This document shows positions 17,295-25,901 of a stretch of DNA of 64,000 nt, one piece after another. Both the position numbers and the translations under genes were made by a program. Below the pieces are notes generated by a model. It ran no database searches. It had not been told where the DNA came from and saw only the letters and a program-made list of their open reading frames with translations. The DNA is from Sphingobium sp. SCG-1. Its GTDB lineage: Bacteria; Pseudomonadota; Alphaproteobacteria; Sphingomonadales; Sphingomonadaceae. The DNA is taken from contig NZ_CP026372.1 in NCBI RefSeq assembly GCF_002953135.1, forward strand, positions 434,001 through 498,000, written 5' to 3'. Each line of letters starts with the position of its first letter. The stretch's first letter is position 1.

Positions 17295-17407
17295 GCGACG
17301 CGGTAGTATCTGCCATGCGGCTGAAAATGACCAACCCTCCGAGAACATTAACATAAGTAACTGAAACACGGAAAGGTTCAGCGCATCTCTCGCCGTTGGA
17401 GCCCCGC

Positions 17408-19309
17408 ATGAAGCCGGGGTATATAAGGGAGGCGGTGCTGGCCGCAGCGCGCAGACGGACGTGGCTTTGGGCTGGAGTGCTCCTCCTGCTCGCCCTGGGC
17501 ATAGTATTCGCGATCGTGCGCCTGGCGGGGCATGACTCTCTGCCTTCAGAAAGCGTCACGACCACGCCTTATGCAGGGAGCACCGGCGCAATAACGGCGC
17601 GCTCCATAGGCGATGGCGACGACGGCCAATGGACGATGGCCGCCAAGAATTACGCCAGCACGCGCTTCTCGTCCGCGCGAGAAATCGACACCCGCAATGT
17701 GCGCCGCCTGCACGTCGCATTCACTTTCTCGACAGGTATCGTGAAAGGGCATGAGGCCGCGCCACTGGTCATCGGCGGCATGATGTATATCGTGACGCCG
17801 TTCCCGAACTATGTCTACGCGCTTGACCTCACGCAGCCGGGCGCGCCAGTGAAATGGACGTTCAAACCCAAGCCGCTGTCCGCCGCGCAGGGCGTCGCCT
17901 GTTGCGATGTGGTGAACCGGGGCGCGGCCTATGCGGACAACCGCATCTTCTTCAACACGCTCGACAACCGGACGATCGCGCTCGACGCCACGACCGGCCG
18001 GATGCTGTGGGAGACGAAGCTTGGCGACATAAACCGGGGCGAGACCATGACGATGGCGCCGCTGGTCGCAGGCGGCAAGGTGCTGGTCGGCAATGCCGGA
18101 GGCGAGATGGGCGTGCGCGGCTGGTTCGCGGCGCTTGATGCCGCAACGGGCCGAATTGCGTGGAAAGCCTTTGCGACCGGACCCGATCGTGATGTGCTGA
18201 TCGGGCCTGCGTACAAGCCCTTCTACGCGATGGACCGGGGCCGTGATCTGGGCGTCACAAGCTGGCCTCCGGATGCCTGGAAAATGGGCGGCGGGGCGGC
18301 GTGGGGATGGGTCAGCTACGATCCGCAACTGCGCCTTGTCTATTATGGCACCGGCAACCCGGGGCCATGGAATCCCGAGCAGCGTCCCGGCGACAACAAG
18401 TTCGCAACCGGCGTGTTCGCGCGCAATATCGATGATGGGCAGGCGCGCTGGTTCTATCAAAGCTCGCCGCATGACTTGTTCGACCATGACGGGATAAACG
18501 AACAGATCCTCCTCGACATGCCGGTCAAGGGGCGGATGCGCGGTGTCATGGCGCGGCCTGAACGCAACGGATATTTCTACATCATGGACCGCGCGACAGG
18601 CGAAGTGCTGTCGGCCAAGGCGTTCGGACCCGTCACAGCCTACAAAGGTGTCGATCTCAAGACCGGGCGGCTTGCTCCCAATCCCGCGATGGAACCGAAG
18701 GAAGGGCGCGTGGTACGCGGCATCTGCCCCTCGGCACCGGGCATGAAGGACTGGAACCCCGCGGCGTTCAGTCCGCTGACGGGCCTCGTCTACATCCCGC
18801 ACAACAATCTGTGCATGGATTGGGGCTCCTACGAAGCGAACTACATCGCTGGCACGCCCTATATCGGCGCGGACGTCAAATATTATGCCGGGCCGGGCGG
18901 CCACCGCGGCGTGCTCACGGCTTGGGACCCGGTGCACCAGCGGCCCGTCTGGCGGATCAAGGAGGACCTGCCGCTGTGGAGCGGTGCGCTGACTACGGGT
19001 GGTGGGTTGCTCTTCTACGGGACCATGGACGGCTGGTTCAAGGCGGTGGACCAACGGTCGGGCAAGCTGCTCTGGCGGTTCAAGACAGGATCGGGAATCA
19101 TCGGCCAGCCGATCAGCTATCGCGGGCCGGACGGGCATCAATATATTGCGATACTCTCAGGCGTGGGCGGCTGGCCTGGCTCGATCGTCAGCAATGCGCT
19201 CGATGCGCGCGATCCGACGGCGGGGAACGGATGGGGTTCGGCTGTCGGCGACTTACCGCAGAAGACGACGGCGGGAGGGATGCTGTATGTATTCGCGCTC
19301 CCGCATTAG
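17408..19309 (+). CDS. PQQ-dependent methanol/ethanol-type dehydrogenase with lanthanide-type Asp-X-Asp
   Basis: A 633-residue quinoprotein alcohol dehydrogenase of the eight-bladed propeller family. It has one N-terminal hydrophobic segment (about residues 19-38), so it is periplasm-facing and either anchored or exported. Family marks are the vicinal disulphide Cys165-Cys166, GETMTMAPLV, metal ligands Glu233 (GGEMGVRG) and Asn317 (GTGNPGPWN), and Asp359 in PHDLFDHDG as the likely catalytic base. Asp361, two residues on, is the extra Asp typical of XoxF-like lanthanide enzymes; calcium-type MxaF has Ala there. It has no fused cytochrome domain. The ATG at 17408 has GGAG at 17398-17401; the TTG at 17396 is an alternative. 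It is the first large gene of an overlapping respiratory operon. The alcohol substrate is unknown. Confidence 0.9.
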   Translation: MKPGYIREAVLAAARRRTWLWAGVLLLLALGIVFAIVRLAGHDSLPSESVTTTPYAGSTGAITARSIGDGDDGQWTMAAKNYASTRFSSAREIDTRNVRRLHVAFTFSTGIVKGHEAAPLVIGGMMYIVTPFPNYVYALDLTQPGAPVKWTFKPKPLSAAQGVACCDVVNRGAAYADNRIFFNTLDNRTIALDATTGRMLWETKLGDINRGETMTMAPLVAGGKVLVGNAGGEMGVRGWFAALDAATGRIAWKAFATGPDRDVLIGPAYKPFYAMDRGRDLGVTSWPPDAWKMGGGAAWGWVSYDPQLRLVYYGTGNPGPWNPEQRPGDNKFATGVFARNIDDGQARWFYQSSPHDLFDHDGINEQILLDMPVKGRMRGVMARPERNGYFYIMDRATGEVLSAKAFGPVTAYKGVDLKTGRLAPNPAMEPKEGRVVRGICPSAPGMKDWNPAAFSPLTGLVYIPHNNLCMDWGSYEANYIAGTPYIGADVKYYAGPGGHRGVLTAWDPVHQRPVWRIKEDLPLWSGALTTGGGLLFYGTMDGWFKAVDQRSGKLLWRFKTGSGIIGQPISYRGPDGHQYIAILSGVGGWPGSIVSNALDARDPTAGNGWGSAVGDLPQKTTAGGMLYVFALPH

Positions 19310-19853
19310 GGTCGTCATGATCGCGTCTCTCGTATCGCTGAGTGCATGCGACCGGGAGGAGCGTGAAAGCCGGGGGCGTCCGCTGGCAGAAGCCGCGGCG
19401 GGCGGACCGTTGGTCAGCACATTGCGGGCGGGCGAACCGCCGCATCCACGGCCCGATCCGCGCGCTGCCGAATATGAGAACAACGCCTATGCCGTCAGTC
19501 AGGGGCAGAAGCTGTTCCAGGCGATGAACTGCTCGGGATGCCATGCGCATGGCGGCGGCGGCATGGGTCCGGCGCTGATGGATGACCAGTGGCGATACGG
19601 CGGCAATATGGAGCAGATCGTCGCGACGCTCGATCAGGGCCGCCCCAACGGAATGCTCTCATGGCGCGGACGGTTGACCGCGCAGCAGATGTGGCAGCTT
19701 GCGGCCTATGTCCGCTCGCTTTCCGCGCAGCAGCGTCAGGATGTGCTGCCGGGCCGCGCCGACGAGCCAAGCAATACCGAGCCGCAAACGCTTCGGAGCC
19801 GCGAGGAGATGCACTCTTCTTCGCCCGCAGGCGTTCAGGGCACCGCCCAATGA
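19287..19853 (+). CDS. lipoprotein cytochrome c
   Basis: A 188-residue protein with a basic N-terminus, a short hydrophobic stretch and a lipobox (SLSAC at about residue 21). A flexible Pro/Arg-rich linker leads to one haem c domain with CSGCH near residue 78 and a distal Met region. It overlaps the end of the PQQ dehydrogenase by 23 bp, so the two are co-translated. It is the natural candidate for the dehydrogenase electron acceptor, as XoxG is for XoxF. An alternative start is the ATG at 19317. The C-terminal 40 residues are polar and lack motifs. Confidence 0.85.
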   Translation: MYSRSRIRVVMIASLVSLSACDREERESRGRPLAEAAAGGPLVSTLRAGEPPHPRPDPRAAEYENNAYAVSQGQKLFQAMNCSGCHAHGGGGMGPALMDDQWRYGGNMEQIVATLDQGRPNGMLSWRGRLTAQQMWQLAAYVRSLSAQQRQDVLPGRADEPSNTEPQTLRSREEMHSSSPAGVQGTAQ

Positions 19854-19863
19854 GCGACCGGTC

Positions 19864-20811
19864 GTGAGCGCGTGGCTGAACGGCATCCAGTCCGCGACCA
19901 GCGGGGCGGGGCTGCACGACCAGCAATTCAATGGCCTGTTCCTGCTGTTCCTGGGCATCACCGGTTTCTTCTACCTGATCGTCATCGTGGCGTTGATCGC
20001 TGCAATCATTCTTCGCCGCCGTCGGACCGGGAGCGAACCACTGGCGCGTGCGGCGCTGTTCGGCTGGGTCGGCGCGGTGGTGGTGGGGCTGGCTGTGCTG
20101 AGCGCCGCGAGTTTCCTAGTCGACCGGCGAGTAGACGCGGCGACCATGGGGAGGCCGCCGCTGAAGATTGAGCTGGTGGCGAACCAATGGTGGTGGGACG
20201 TGCGCTATCACGGCGCCTCGCCATCCGATGAAGTGCATACCGCCAATGAATTGCATCTGCCGGTAGGCGTGCCCGCACTGGTGACGCTCAAATCCAATGA
20301 TGTGATCCACAGTTTCTGGGTGCCGCCGCTTGCGGGGAAGCAGGATCTGGTGCCAGGACGCACGAACGACATCCTGCTGCTTCCCAGGCGCACAGGGCTG
20401 TTCCGCGGCCAGTGCGCGGAGTTTTGCGGTACGCAGCATGCGCGGATGGCGCTGGACGTGACGGTGGAATCCTTGCCGGATTTCAGACGATGGCAGCGCG
20501 CGCAGCGGGCGCCGGCCTTCGCGCCCCGGACGGCGCTTGCGCAAGGCGGCTATGCCTATGTAACGCAGCGCGAGTGCGCCAATTGCCACAATATCACTGG
20601 GACGCCTGCGTCCGGGCGCTTCGGGCCGGACCTGACGCATCTCGCCAGCCGCCGCTCGATCGGCGCAGGCACTTATCCGATGACGCGGGGGCATCTTTAT
20701 GCCTGGGTGGCTGATCCGCAGGGTGCGAAGCCGGGCAACAACATGCCCTATATCGGCTTCGAGGCGCAGGATCTGCACGCCGTCGTCGCCTATCTCCAGA
20801 GCCTGAAATGA
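19864..20811 (+). CDS. coxB: cytochrome c oxidase subunit II with fused cytochrome c (caa3 type)
   Basis: A 315-residue protein with two N-terminal membrane helices (about residues 24-50 and 63-85) and a periplasmic cupredoxin domain. The CuA ligands are His149 (VIHSFWVP), Cys184, Cys188, His192 and Met195 (CAEFCGTQHARM). A C-terminal haem c domain has CANCH at 238-242 and a distal Met near NNMPYIG. The fusion defines caa3-type enzymes. The start is GTG at 19864, 10 bp after the cytochrome c stop; no better start is available. The end overlaps coxA by four bases. Confidence 0.93.
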   Translation: MSAWLNGIQSATSGAGLHDQQFNGLFLLFLGITGFFYLIVIVALIAAIILRRRRTGSEPLARAALFGWVGAVVVGLAVLSAASFLVDRRVDAATMGRPPLKIELVANQWWWDVRYHGASPSDEVHTANELHLPVGVPALVTLKSNDVIHSFWVPPLAGKQDLVPGRTNDILLLPRRTGLFRGQCAEFCGTQHARMALDVTVESLPDFRRWQRAQRAPAFAPRTALAQGGYAYVTQRECANCHNITGTPASGRFGPDLTHLASRRSIGAGTYPMTRGHLYAWVADPQGAKPGNNMPYIGFEAQDLHAVVAYLQSLK

Positions 20812-22715
20812 GCGATGTGGCCCGCGATGGCGAAGCCCTGCAAGGCGCAGAGCTTGAGGCGAGGCTGCATCGTACATGGTCGCGCGCGCCCGGATTATGG
20901 GGCTGGCTCACCACCGTCGATCACAAGGATATTGGTCGCCGGTACATCTACACCGCGATGACTCTGCTTATTCTGGGTGGAGCGCTGGCGGCCGCGATGC
21001 GCCTGCAACTCGCGACGCCCGAAAGCGGCCTCATCAGCGCAGCGCGCTACAACCAGATATTCACGATGCACGGCACGACGATGATGTTCCTGTTCGCCGT
21101 GCCGGTGATGGAGGCCGTGGCGATCTACATCATCCCCTTAATGGTCGGCACGCGTAATATCGCCTTCCCCCGGCTCAATGCATTCAGCTACTGGACCTAT
21201 CTGTTCGGCGCGCTGCTGCTGTGGGTGGCATTCGCGCTCAATGTCGGTCCCGATGCCGGATGGTTCATGTACGTGCCCCTGTCCGGGCCGGAATTTACAC
21301 CCGGCAAGCGCACCGACATCTGGGCGCAGATGATTACCTTCACCGAAGTCGCGGCCATTGCCGTCGCCGTCGAGTTGATCGTCACCATCCTCAAATTCCG
21401 CGCGCCGGGCATGACGATCGCGCGTATGCCGCTGTACGTGTGGTCGATCCTCGTCACGTCGATCATGGTGGTGCTCTCGCTGCCCGCCGTCGCGCTCGCG
21501 TCCGGTATGTTGCTGGCGGACCGGCTGATCGGCACGCAATTCTACAATCCGTTCGAGCATGGCGACGCGCTGCTGTGGCAGCACCTGTTCTGGTTCTTCG
21601 CGCATCCCGAAGTCTACATCATCTTCCTACCCGCCATGGGTTTCGTCAGCCAGATCGTCGAGACATTCACGCAGCGTCCGGTATTCGCTTATGCCGCACT
21701 CGTCCTCGCCACCGTCGCCATCGGGCTGCTGAGCTTCGGCGTATGGGTGCATCATATGTTCGCGACCGGCTTGCCGCGTCTGGGCTACGACTTTTACACG
21801 GCGGCGAGCATGGCGGTGGCAGTGCCGTCGGCTATCCAGATATTTTGCTGGATCGCAACGATGTGGCTCGGACGCCCGCGCTTCGCGGTGCCGTTGCTCT
21901 ATGTCGTTGCGTTCATCGTCACTTTCGTGATCGGCGGGCTGACCGGCGTCATGGTCGCCAGCGTGCCGCTCGACCTGCAACTGCACGACAGCTATTTCGT
22001 GGTGGCGCATCTGCATTATGTGCTGATCGGCGGTGGTGTGTTCCCATTGCTAGGGGCGCTGACCTACTGGTTCCCTAAACTCACCGGGCGACTATTGTCG
22101 GAGGGTCTCGGCAAAGCAGCGTTCTGGTGCGTGTTCCTGGGCTTCAACGCGGCCTTCTTCCCGATGCACATAACGGGAATGCTGGGGATGCCGCGCCGCG
22201 TCTATACTTATCCCACCGGCATGGGGTGGGACGCGCTCAACATGATGTCCTCGCTGATGACCGGCGTGATCGTGATCGGCGGCATATTGTTCGTGACCAA
22301 TGTCGTGCTGGCGCTCCGGCGTCCGCCCGATGCGGGTCCGAACCCGTGGAACGCGCCGGGCCTCGAATGGGCGGCGGACTCTCCGCCAGCGCCCTACAAT
22401 TTCGAGCATATCCCTGTGGTGAGCAGCCATACTCCGCTTTGGGAGGAGGGGCCGCTCAACGTCATGACTGGCCTGCGTGTCGATGATCGCGAGCAAGTCG
22501 TCACGACCGCGATCGAGGCGCAGCCCGACATTCGCTACCCCTCGCCCGAACCGACGCTGTGGCCGTTGCTCTCGGCAGTCGCGCTGGCGGCGTTGTTCAT
22601 CGGGTCGATCTTCACCCCTTGGGCGGTTGTGATCGGCGCGGTGCCGTTGGCCGTCGGCTTCACCGTCTGGTTCTGGCCCAAGAACGCGCCAGATGGCGAG
22701 CCGGTGATCGAATGA
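20808..22715 (+). CDS. coxA: cytochrome c oxidase subunit I with substituted proton-channel residues
   Basis: A 635-residue haem-copper oxidase core with 12 or more membrane helices. All metal ligands are present: His88, His266, His315/His316, His401 and His403, and the cross-link Tyr270 within HPEVY. Glu268 matches the Glu286 of the Rhodobacter enzyme. However, the D-channel entry Asp132 equivalent is Asn117 (GTRNIAFPRLN), and the K-channel Lys362 equivalent is Gln344 (VPSAIQIFCW). The enzyme should bind and reduce oxygen, but its proton supply is unusual. The C-terminus adds about 100 residues with two further helices. It overlaps both neighbours by four bases. Confidence 0.93.
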   Translation: MSDVARDGEALQGAELEARLHRTWSRAPGLWGWLTTVDHKDIGRRYIYTAMTLLILGGALAAAMRLQLATPESGLISAARYNQIFTMHGTTMMFLFAVPVMEAVAIYIIPLMVGTRNIAFPRLNAFSYWTYLFGALLLWVAFALNVGPDAGWFMYVPLSGPEFTPGKRTDIWAQMITFTEVAAIAVAVELIVTILKFRAPGMTIARMPLYVWSILVTSIMVVLSLPAVALASGMLLADRLIGTQFYNPFEHGDALLWQHLFWFFAHPEVYIIFLPAMGFVSQIVETFTQRPVFAYAALVLATVAIGLLSFGVWVHHMFATGLPRLGYDFYTAASMAVAVPSAIQIFCWIATMWLGRPRFAVPLLYVVAFIVTFVIGGLTGVMVASVPLDLQLHDSYFVVAHLHYVLIGGGVFPLLGALTYWFPKLTGRLLSEGLGKAAFWCVFLGFNAAFFPMHITGMLGMPRRVYTYPTGMGWDALNMMSSLMTGVIVIGGILFVTNVVLALRRPPDAGPNPWNAPGLEWAADSPPAPYNFEHIPVVSSHTPLWEEGPLNVMTGLRVDDREQVVTTAIEAQPDIRYPSPEPTLWPLLSAVALAALFIGSIFTPWAVVIGAVPLAVGFTVWFWPKNAPDGEPVIE

Positions 22716-23329
22716 GCGCGCCTGTCCGCTTCGTCGGCGACCTCGCTCATTTGCCGACACATGCCTTCGGGCCGCGCAGCATCACCTGGTGGGGAATATT
22801 GGGCTTCATGGTGGTGGAGGGCATGGTCTTCGCGCTCGCCATCGCCGCCTATTTCTTCATCATGGACAAGGAGCAAAGCTGGCCGCCCATCCCGATCTCC
22901 CCGCCTGACCTGCGGGCGGGGACGCTGTTCACCGTGCTGATCCTGCTAACAGAGCTTCCTAATCGCGTCATCAAGAACGCGGCGGAGCGCTATGATATCT
23001 CCACGGTGCGCTTTGGCCTTGTGCTGATGAGCATCATAACCTTGCCGCTGCTGGTGCTGCGCGGTTTCGAGTTCGCATCGCTCGGCGTCTATTGGACCGA
23101 CAACGCCTATGGTTCGGTGATCTGGATGCTCCTGTTCCTGCACGCGACGCACCTCCTCACCGACTATGGCGATACGCTGGTGCTGACAGTGCTGATGTTC
23201 ACGGTGCACGGCAAGGAGAGCAATCGCTTCGTCGATGTCAGCGAGAATTCGCTCTACTGGCGGTTTGTGTGGCTCTCGTGGTTGCCGATCTACGTCCTTT
23301 TGTACTGGATACCACGATGGCTACCCTGA
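22712..23329 (+). CDS. coxC: cytochrome c oxidase subunit III
   Basis: A 205-residue membrane protein with about five helices. The start ITWWGILGFMVVEGMVF matches the first helix of subunit III in short, caa3-like oxidases, with the conserved Glu. LFLHATHLLTDYGDT contains the His-rich helix end of the family. The ATG overlaps the coxA stop (ATGA). The subunit stabilises the oxidase core and its oxygen supply. Confidence 0.88.
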   Translation: MSAPVRFVGDLAHLPTHAFGPRSITWWGILGFMVVEGMVFALAIAAYFFIMDKEQSWPPIPISPPDLRAGTLFTVLILLTELPNRVIKNAAERYDISTVRFGLVLMSIITLPLLVLRGFEFASLGVYWTDNAYGSVIWMLLFLHATHLLTDYGDTLVLTVLMFTVHGKESNRFVDVSENSLYWRFVWLSWLPIYVLLYWIPRWLP

Positions 23330-23646
23330 TGCGGCAGATCATGCCATGGTCCGGCGTCATCGGCGCGGGCGCGGGATGGTATGTGAGCCAGCAGGCCGCT
23401 GCGAACCTCGTCTTTGCGGACTGCGGATCGGGGCAGTGGTGGAGTGTCACGCTGATCGGCCTCCTGGGCCTCGCGCTGGTGATCGGTGGCGGACTGCTGT
23501 CATACCGAAGCTGGCGGCGCGAGACACAGGGGAGCGATACGCAATGCTTCATCGGGCTGCTGGGCCTGATGGTGGCAGGGGTGCTGGGTTTCCCCGTCCT
23601 GATGCAGACCATTGCCGGGTTCATGGTGCCGGGGTGCCTATCATGA
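23317..23646 (+). CDS. small three-helix membrane protein of the oxidase operon, unknown family
   Basis: A 109-residue protein with three hydrophobic segments (about residues 12-30, 42-62 and 78-100) and three Cys (FADCGSG, TQCFIG and VPGCLS). I do not recognise a family. It lies between subunit III and CtaG and overlaps both, so it is clearly part of the operon. The start at 23317 overlaps coxC by 13 bp; the ATG at 23329, in a TGATG stop-start, is equally likely. By position it could be a small oxidase subunit or an assembly factor; this is inference. Confidence 0.75.
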   Translation: MATLMRQIMPWSGVIGAGAGWYVSQQAAANLVFADCGSGQWWSVTLIGLLGLALVIGGGLLSYRSWRRETQGSDTQCFIGLLGLMVAGVLGFPVLMQTIAGFMVPGCLS

Positions 23647-24536
23647 GGCGGCTCGCCATCGGCGCGGCAATGCTTGGATTGCCTGCCGCCGCTGCCGCGC
23701 ATGAAGGACATGCACATGCGCCGATCGGCTGGACGTTCGACGCGACAATCACGGTGCCGCTGCTTCTGTCGATCGGGCTGTATGTTGTCGGTTTCGTACG
23801 ACTGTGGCCACGCGCGCAGCGAGGCCATGCGCGGATGCTGCGCGAGGGGCTGGCGTTTGGATCTGGATGGCTGGTCCTTACAGCGGCGCTCGTTTCACCG
23901 CTGCATCAGGCGGGGGAGCGGTCCTTCACGATGCACATGATCGAGCATGAGGTCATCATGCTGATCGCGACATTGCTGCTGGCCGTCTCCCGCGGCGGTC
24001 CGGTGTTGCTGTGGGGCCTGCCGGTTCGTCCACGGCGCGGCGTAGCGCGGATCATCCAGGCGCCAGCGTTTTCCAAGGGGTGGCGCGCAATTTCGGGCCT
24101 CTGGCCCGCCACGATCCTTCAGGCGACGGCGCTTTGGCTGTGGCACGCGCCCTTGCTGTTCGATCTCGCGCTGCGAAGCGAGGGCTGGCACGTGGCGCAA
24201 CATTTGAGTTTCATCCTGACGTCGCTGCTATTCTGGTGGGCCGTGGCCCAGGGGGAGCGGCACGGGCACGAGGGATTGGCCGCCCTGTGCCTGTTCGTCA
24301 CCGCGACCGTGGGCATGGCATTGGGCGCACTGATGGCGCTCTCGCTCAGTCCCTGGTACGCGGGCTACGCAGCCATGGGTCTCACGCCTTACGGCCTGAC
24401 GCCCGAACAGGACCAGCAGCTTGCCGGCCTCATCATGTGGATACCCGGCGGCGTCGTGCATATGGGCGCGACGTTGGTCTTGCTCTATCGATGGATCAAT
24501 CGTGCGGAGATGAGCCATGCTCTCGCGGCGCGATAG
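23643..24536 (+). CDS. ctaG: cytochrome c oxidase assembly protein, caa3 CtaG family
   Basis: A 297-residue membrane protein with a signal-like N-terminus followed by HEGHAHAP, then about seven helices. Family marks are HMIEHEVIMLIATLLL, ALWLWHAPLLFD, HLSFILTSLLFWW and the C-terminal IMWIPGGVVHMGATL. Many His and Met residues fit copper handling during oxidase assembly. It belongs to the CtaG family found with caa3 oxidases, distinct from the Cox11-type CtaG. The ATG overlaps the preceding stop, and its end overlaps the next cytochrome by 20 bp. Confidence 0.9.
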   Translation: MRRLAIGAAMLGLPAAAAAHEGHAHAPIGWTFDATITVPLLLSIGLYVVGFVRLWPRAQRGHARMLREGLAFGSGWLVLTAALVSPLHQAGERSFTMHMIEHEVIMLIATLLLAVSRGGPVLLWGLPVRPRRGVARIIQAPAFSKGWRAISGLWPATILQATALWLWHAPLLFDLALRSEGWHVAQHLSFILTSLLFWWAVAQGERHGHEGLAALCLFVTATVGMALGALMALSLSPWYAGYAAMGLTPYGLTPEQDQQLAGLIMWIPGGVVHMGATLVLLYRWINRAEMSHALAAR

Positions 24537-24930
24537 CCGGGTGCTGCTCGGCGGAATCGCAGTGGCGCTGGTCGCCGCCGCGGGCCTTATCGGGTTCGAA
24601 TATGTTTATGAGCAAGGCGATCTGCGCGATCGGGCGGAGGCGATCACCGGGGGTGACGCGGCGCGCGGCAAGCAACTGCTGTCAAGCTATGGCTGCGGCG
24701 GTTGCCACAACATTCCGGGGGTGGCGCAGGCACAAGGCATGGTCGGCCCGCCGCTCGACACGATCGGCGCGCGCGGCTTCATCGCAGGGCGACTGGAGAA
24801 TACGCCCGCCAACATGGAGCGCTGGATCGAGAATCCGCAAGAGATGTCCCCTGGGACCGCGATGCCCAATCTGGGGGTGGGGCACAGGGACGCGCGCGAC
24901 ATGACTGCCTATCTCTACACGCGCTCATGA
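24517..24930 (+). CDS. membrane-anchored cytochrome c, single haem
   Basis: A 137-residue protein with one N-terminal helix (about residues 9-28), probably uncleaved, and one class I haem c domain. CGGCH lies near residue 60, and a distal Met in GTAMPNLGV near residue 114. It resembles the small cytochromes that pass electrons to caa3 oxidases. It overlaps ctaG and the propeller gene. With the earlier lipoprotein cytochrome and the haem of CoxB, the operon encodes three haem c sites between dehydrogenase and oxidase. Confidence 0.87.
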   Translation: MLSRRDSRVLLGGIAVALVAAAGLIGFEYVYEQGDLRDRAEAITGGDAARGKQLLSSYGCGGCHNIPGVAQAQGMVGPPLDTIGARGFIAGRLENTPANMERWIENPQEMSPGTAMPNLGVGHRDARDMTAYLYTRS

Positions 24931-25901
24931 AATGGCCGATGCTGCTCCTCGTCCTGCTGGTGGCCTGTGACCGTGGTGCGCCCAGGACCGGCATGATCTA
25001 CGTCTCGGATGAGGCGTCGAACGTCGTGCATGTGATCGATGCCGCAACGCTGGAGCAGCGCCCGCCGATCGCCGTCGGCAGGCGACCGCGCGGGCTGGCG
25101 ATGTCGCCCGATCGCCGCTTGCTTTATGCCGCAACCAGCGATGACAACCGCATTGCTGTCGTCGATCTGGCGCGCAACCGCGTAGTGGGTACGCTGCCTT
25201 GCGGGCCGGACCCCGAAACCATTGCGCTCTCGCCTGATGGCAAGCGCCTGTATGTCGCCAATGAAGACGACAATCTGCTCTCCGTGGTCGATGTATCGGC
25301 CCGGAAGGTTGTGCGGCGCATTGCGGTTGGCGGCGAACCGGAAGGCACTGCCGTCAGCCCCGATGGTCGGACCGTCATACAGGCATCCGAAACTGCAAGC
25401 ATGGCGCATGTCGTCGATGCGGCGCGGGGCGAAGTGATCGACAATCTGATGGTCGATACACGGCCGCGCTATATCGCCTTCACCCCCGATGGAAAGCGCT
25501 TCCTGGTATCTTCGGAGATACGGGGCACGGTGACGGCCTTCGACACCACGACGCACCGCCGCGTAGGCAGGATCGACTTTCCCGCCGCCCTGCCCGGCGA
25601 TCGTCCTCCGGGTGAGCAGATTCAGGCGGTCGGCATCGCCCTTACCCGCGATGGCAAGCGGGCTTTCGTCGCACTAGGACGCGCGAAGTTGGTGGCGGAG
25701 ATCGATCCTCGATCCCTGGCCCTAATCCGAACGTTTCCCGTCGGATGGCGCGCATGGAACCTCTCGCTCAGCTCCGACGAGCGGCATCTTTATACCGCAA
25801 ACGGTCTCAGCGGCGACGTGTCCGTGATCGACCTCACTGCCAATCGCGTGGTTGGTCGTGTCGCGGTCGGCGGCAAGCCATGGGGCATTGCAGTCCGATG
25901 A
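24927..25901 (+). CDS. PQQ-associated YVTN beta-propeller lipoprotein
   Basis: A 324-residue protein with a short signal peptide and lipobox (LLVAC, Cys near residue 14). About seven repeats of roughly 42 residues follow, of the form SPDGKRLYVAN...VSVIDL (two separate pieces), characteristic of YVTN propellers. Proteins of this type are found beside PQQ dehydrogenases and form the group called PQQ-dependent catabolism-associated propellers. Their exact job is not established. It overlaps the cytochrome upstream and the binding protein downstream by four bases each. Confidence 0.86.
   Translation: MKWPMLLLVLLVACDRGAPRTGMIYVSDEASNVVHVIDAATLEQRPPIAVGRRPRGLAMSPDRRLLYAATSDDNRIAVVDLARNRVVGTLPCGPDPETIALSPDGKRLYVANEDDNLLSVVDVSARKVVRRIAVGGEPEGTAVSPDGRTVIQASETASMAHVVDAARGEVIDNLMVDTRPRYIAFTPDGKRFLVSSEIRGTVTAFDTTTHRRVGRIDFPAALPGDRPPGEQIQAVGIALTRDGKRAFVALGRAKLVAEIDPRSLALIRTFPVGWRAWNLSLSSDERHLYTANGLSGDVSVIDLTANRVVGRVAVGGKPWGIAVR

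Noticed and set aside
17546..19141. A 531-codon open frame opposite the PQQ dehydrogenase.
   Set aside because: The plus-strand dehydrogenase is certain from many motifs. Long antisense frames are expected in such GC-rich coding DNA, and this one has low-complexity Arg/His-rich content.
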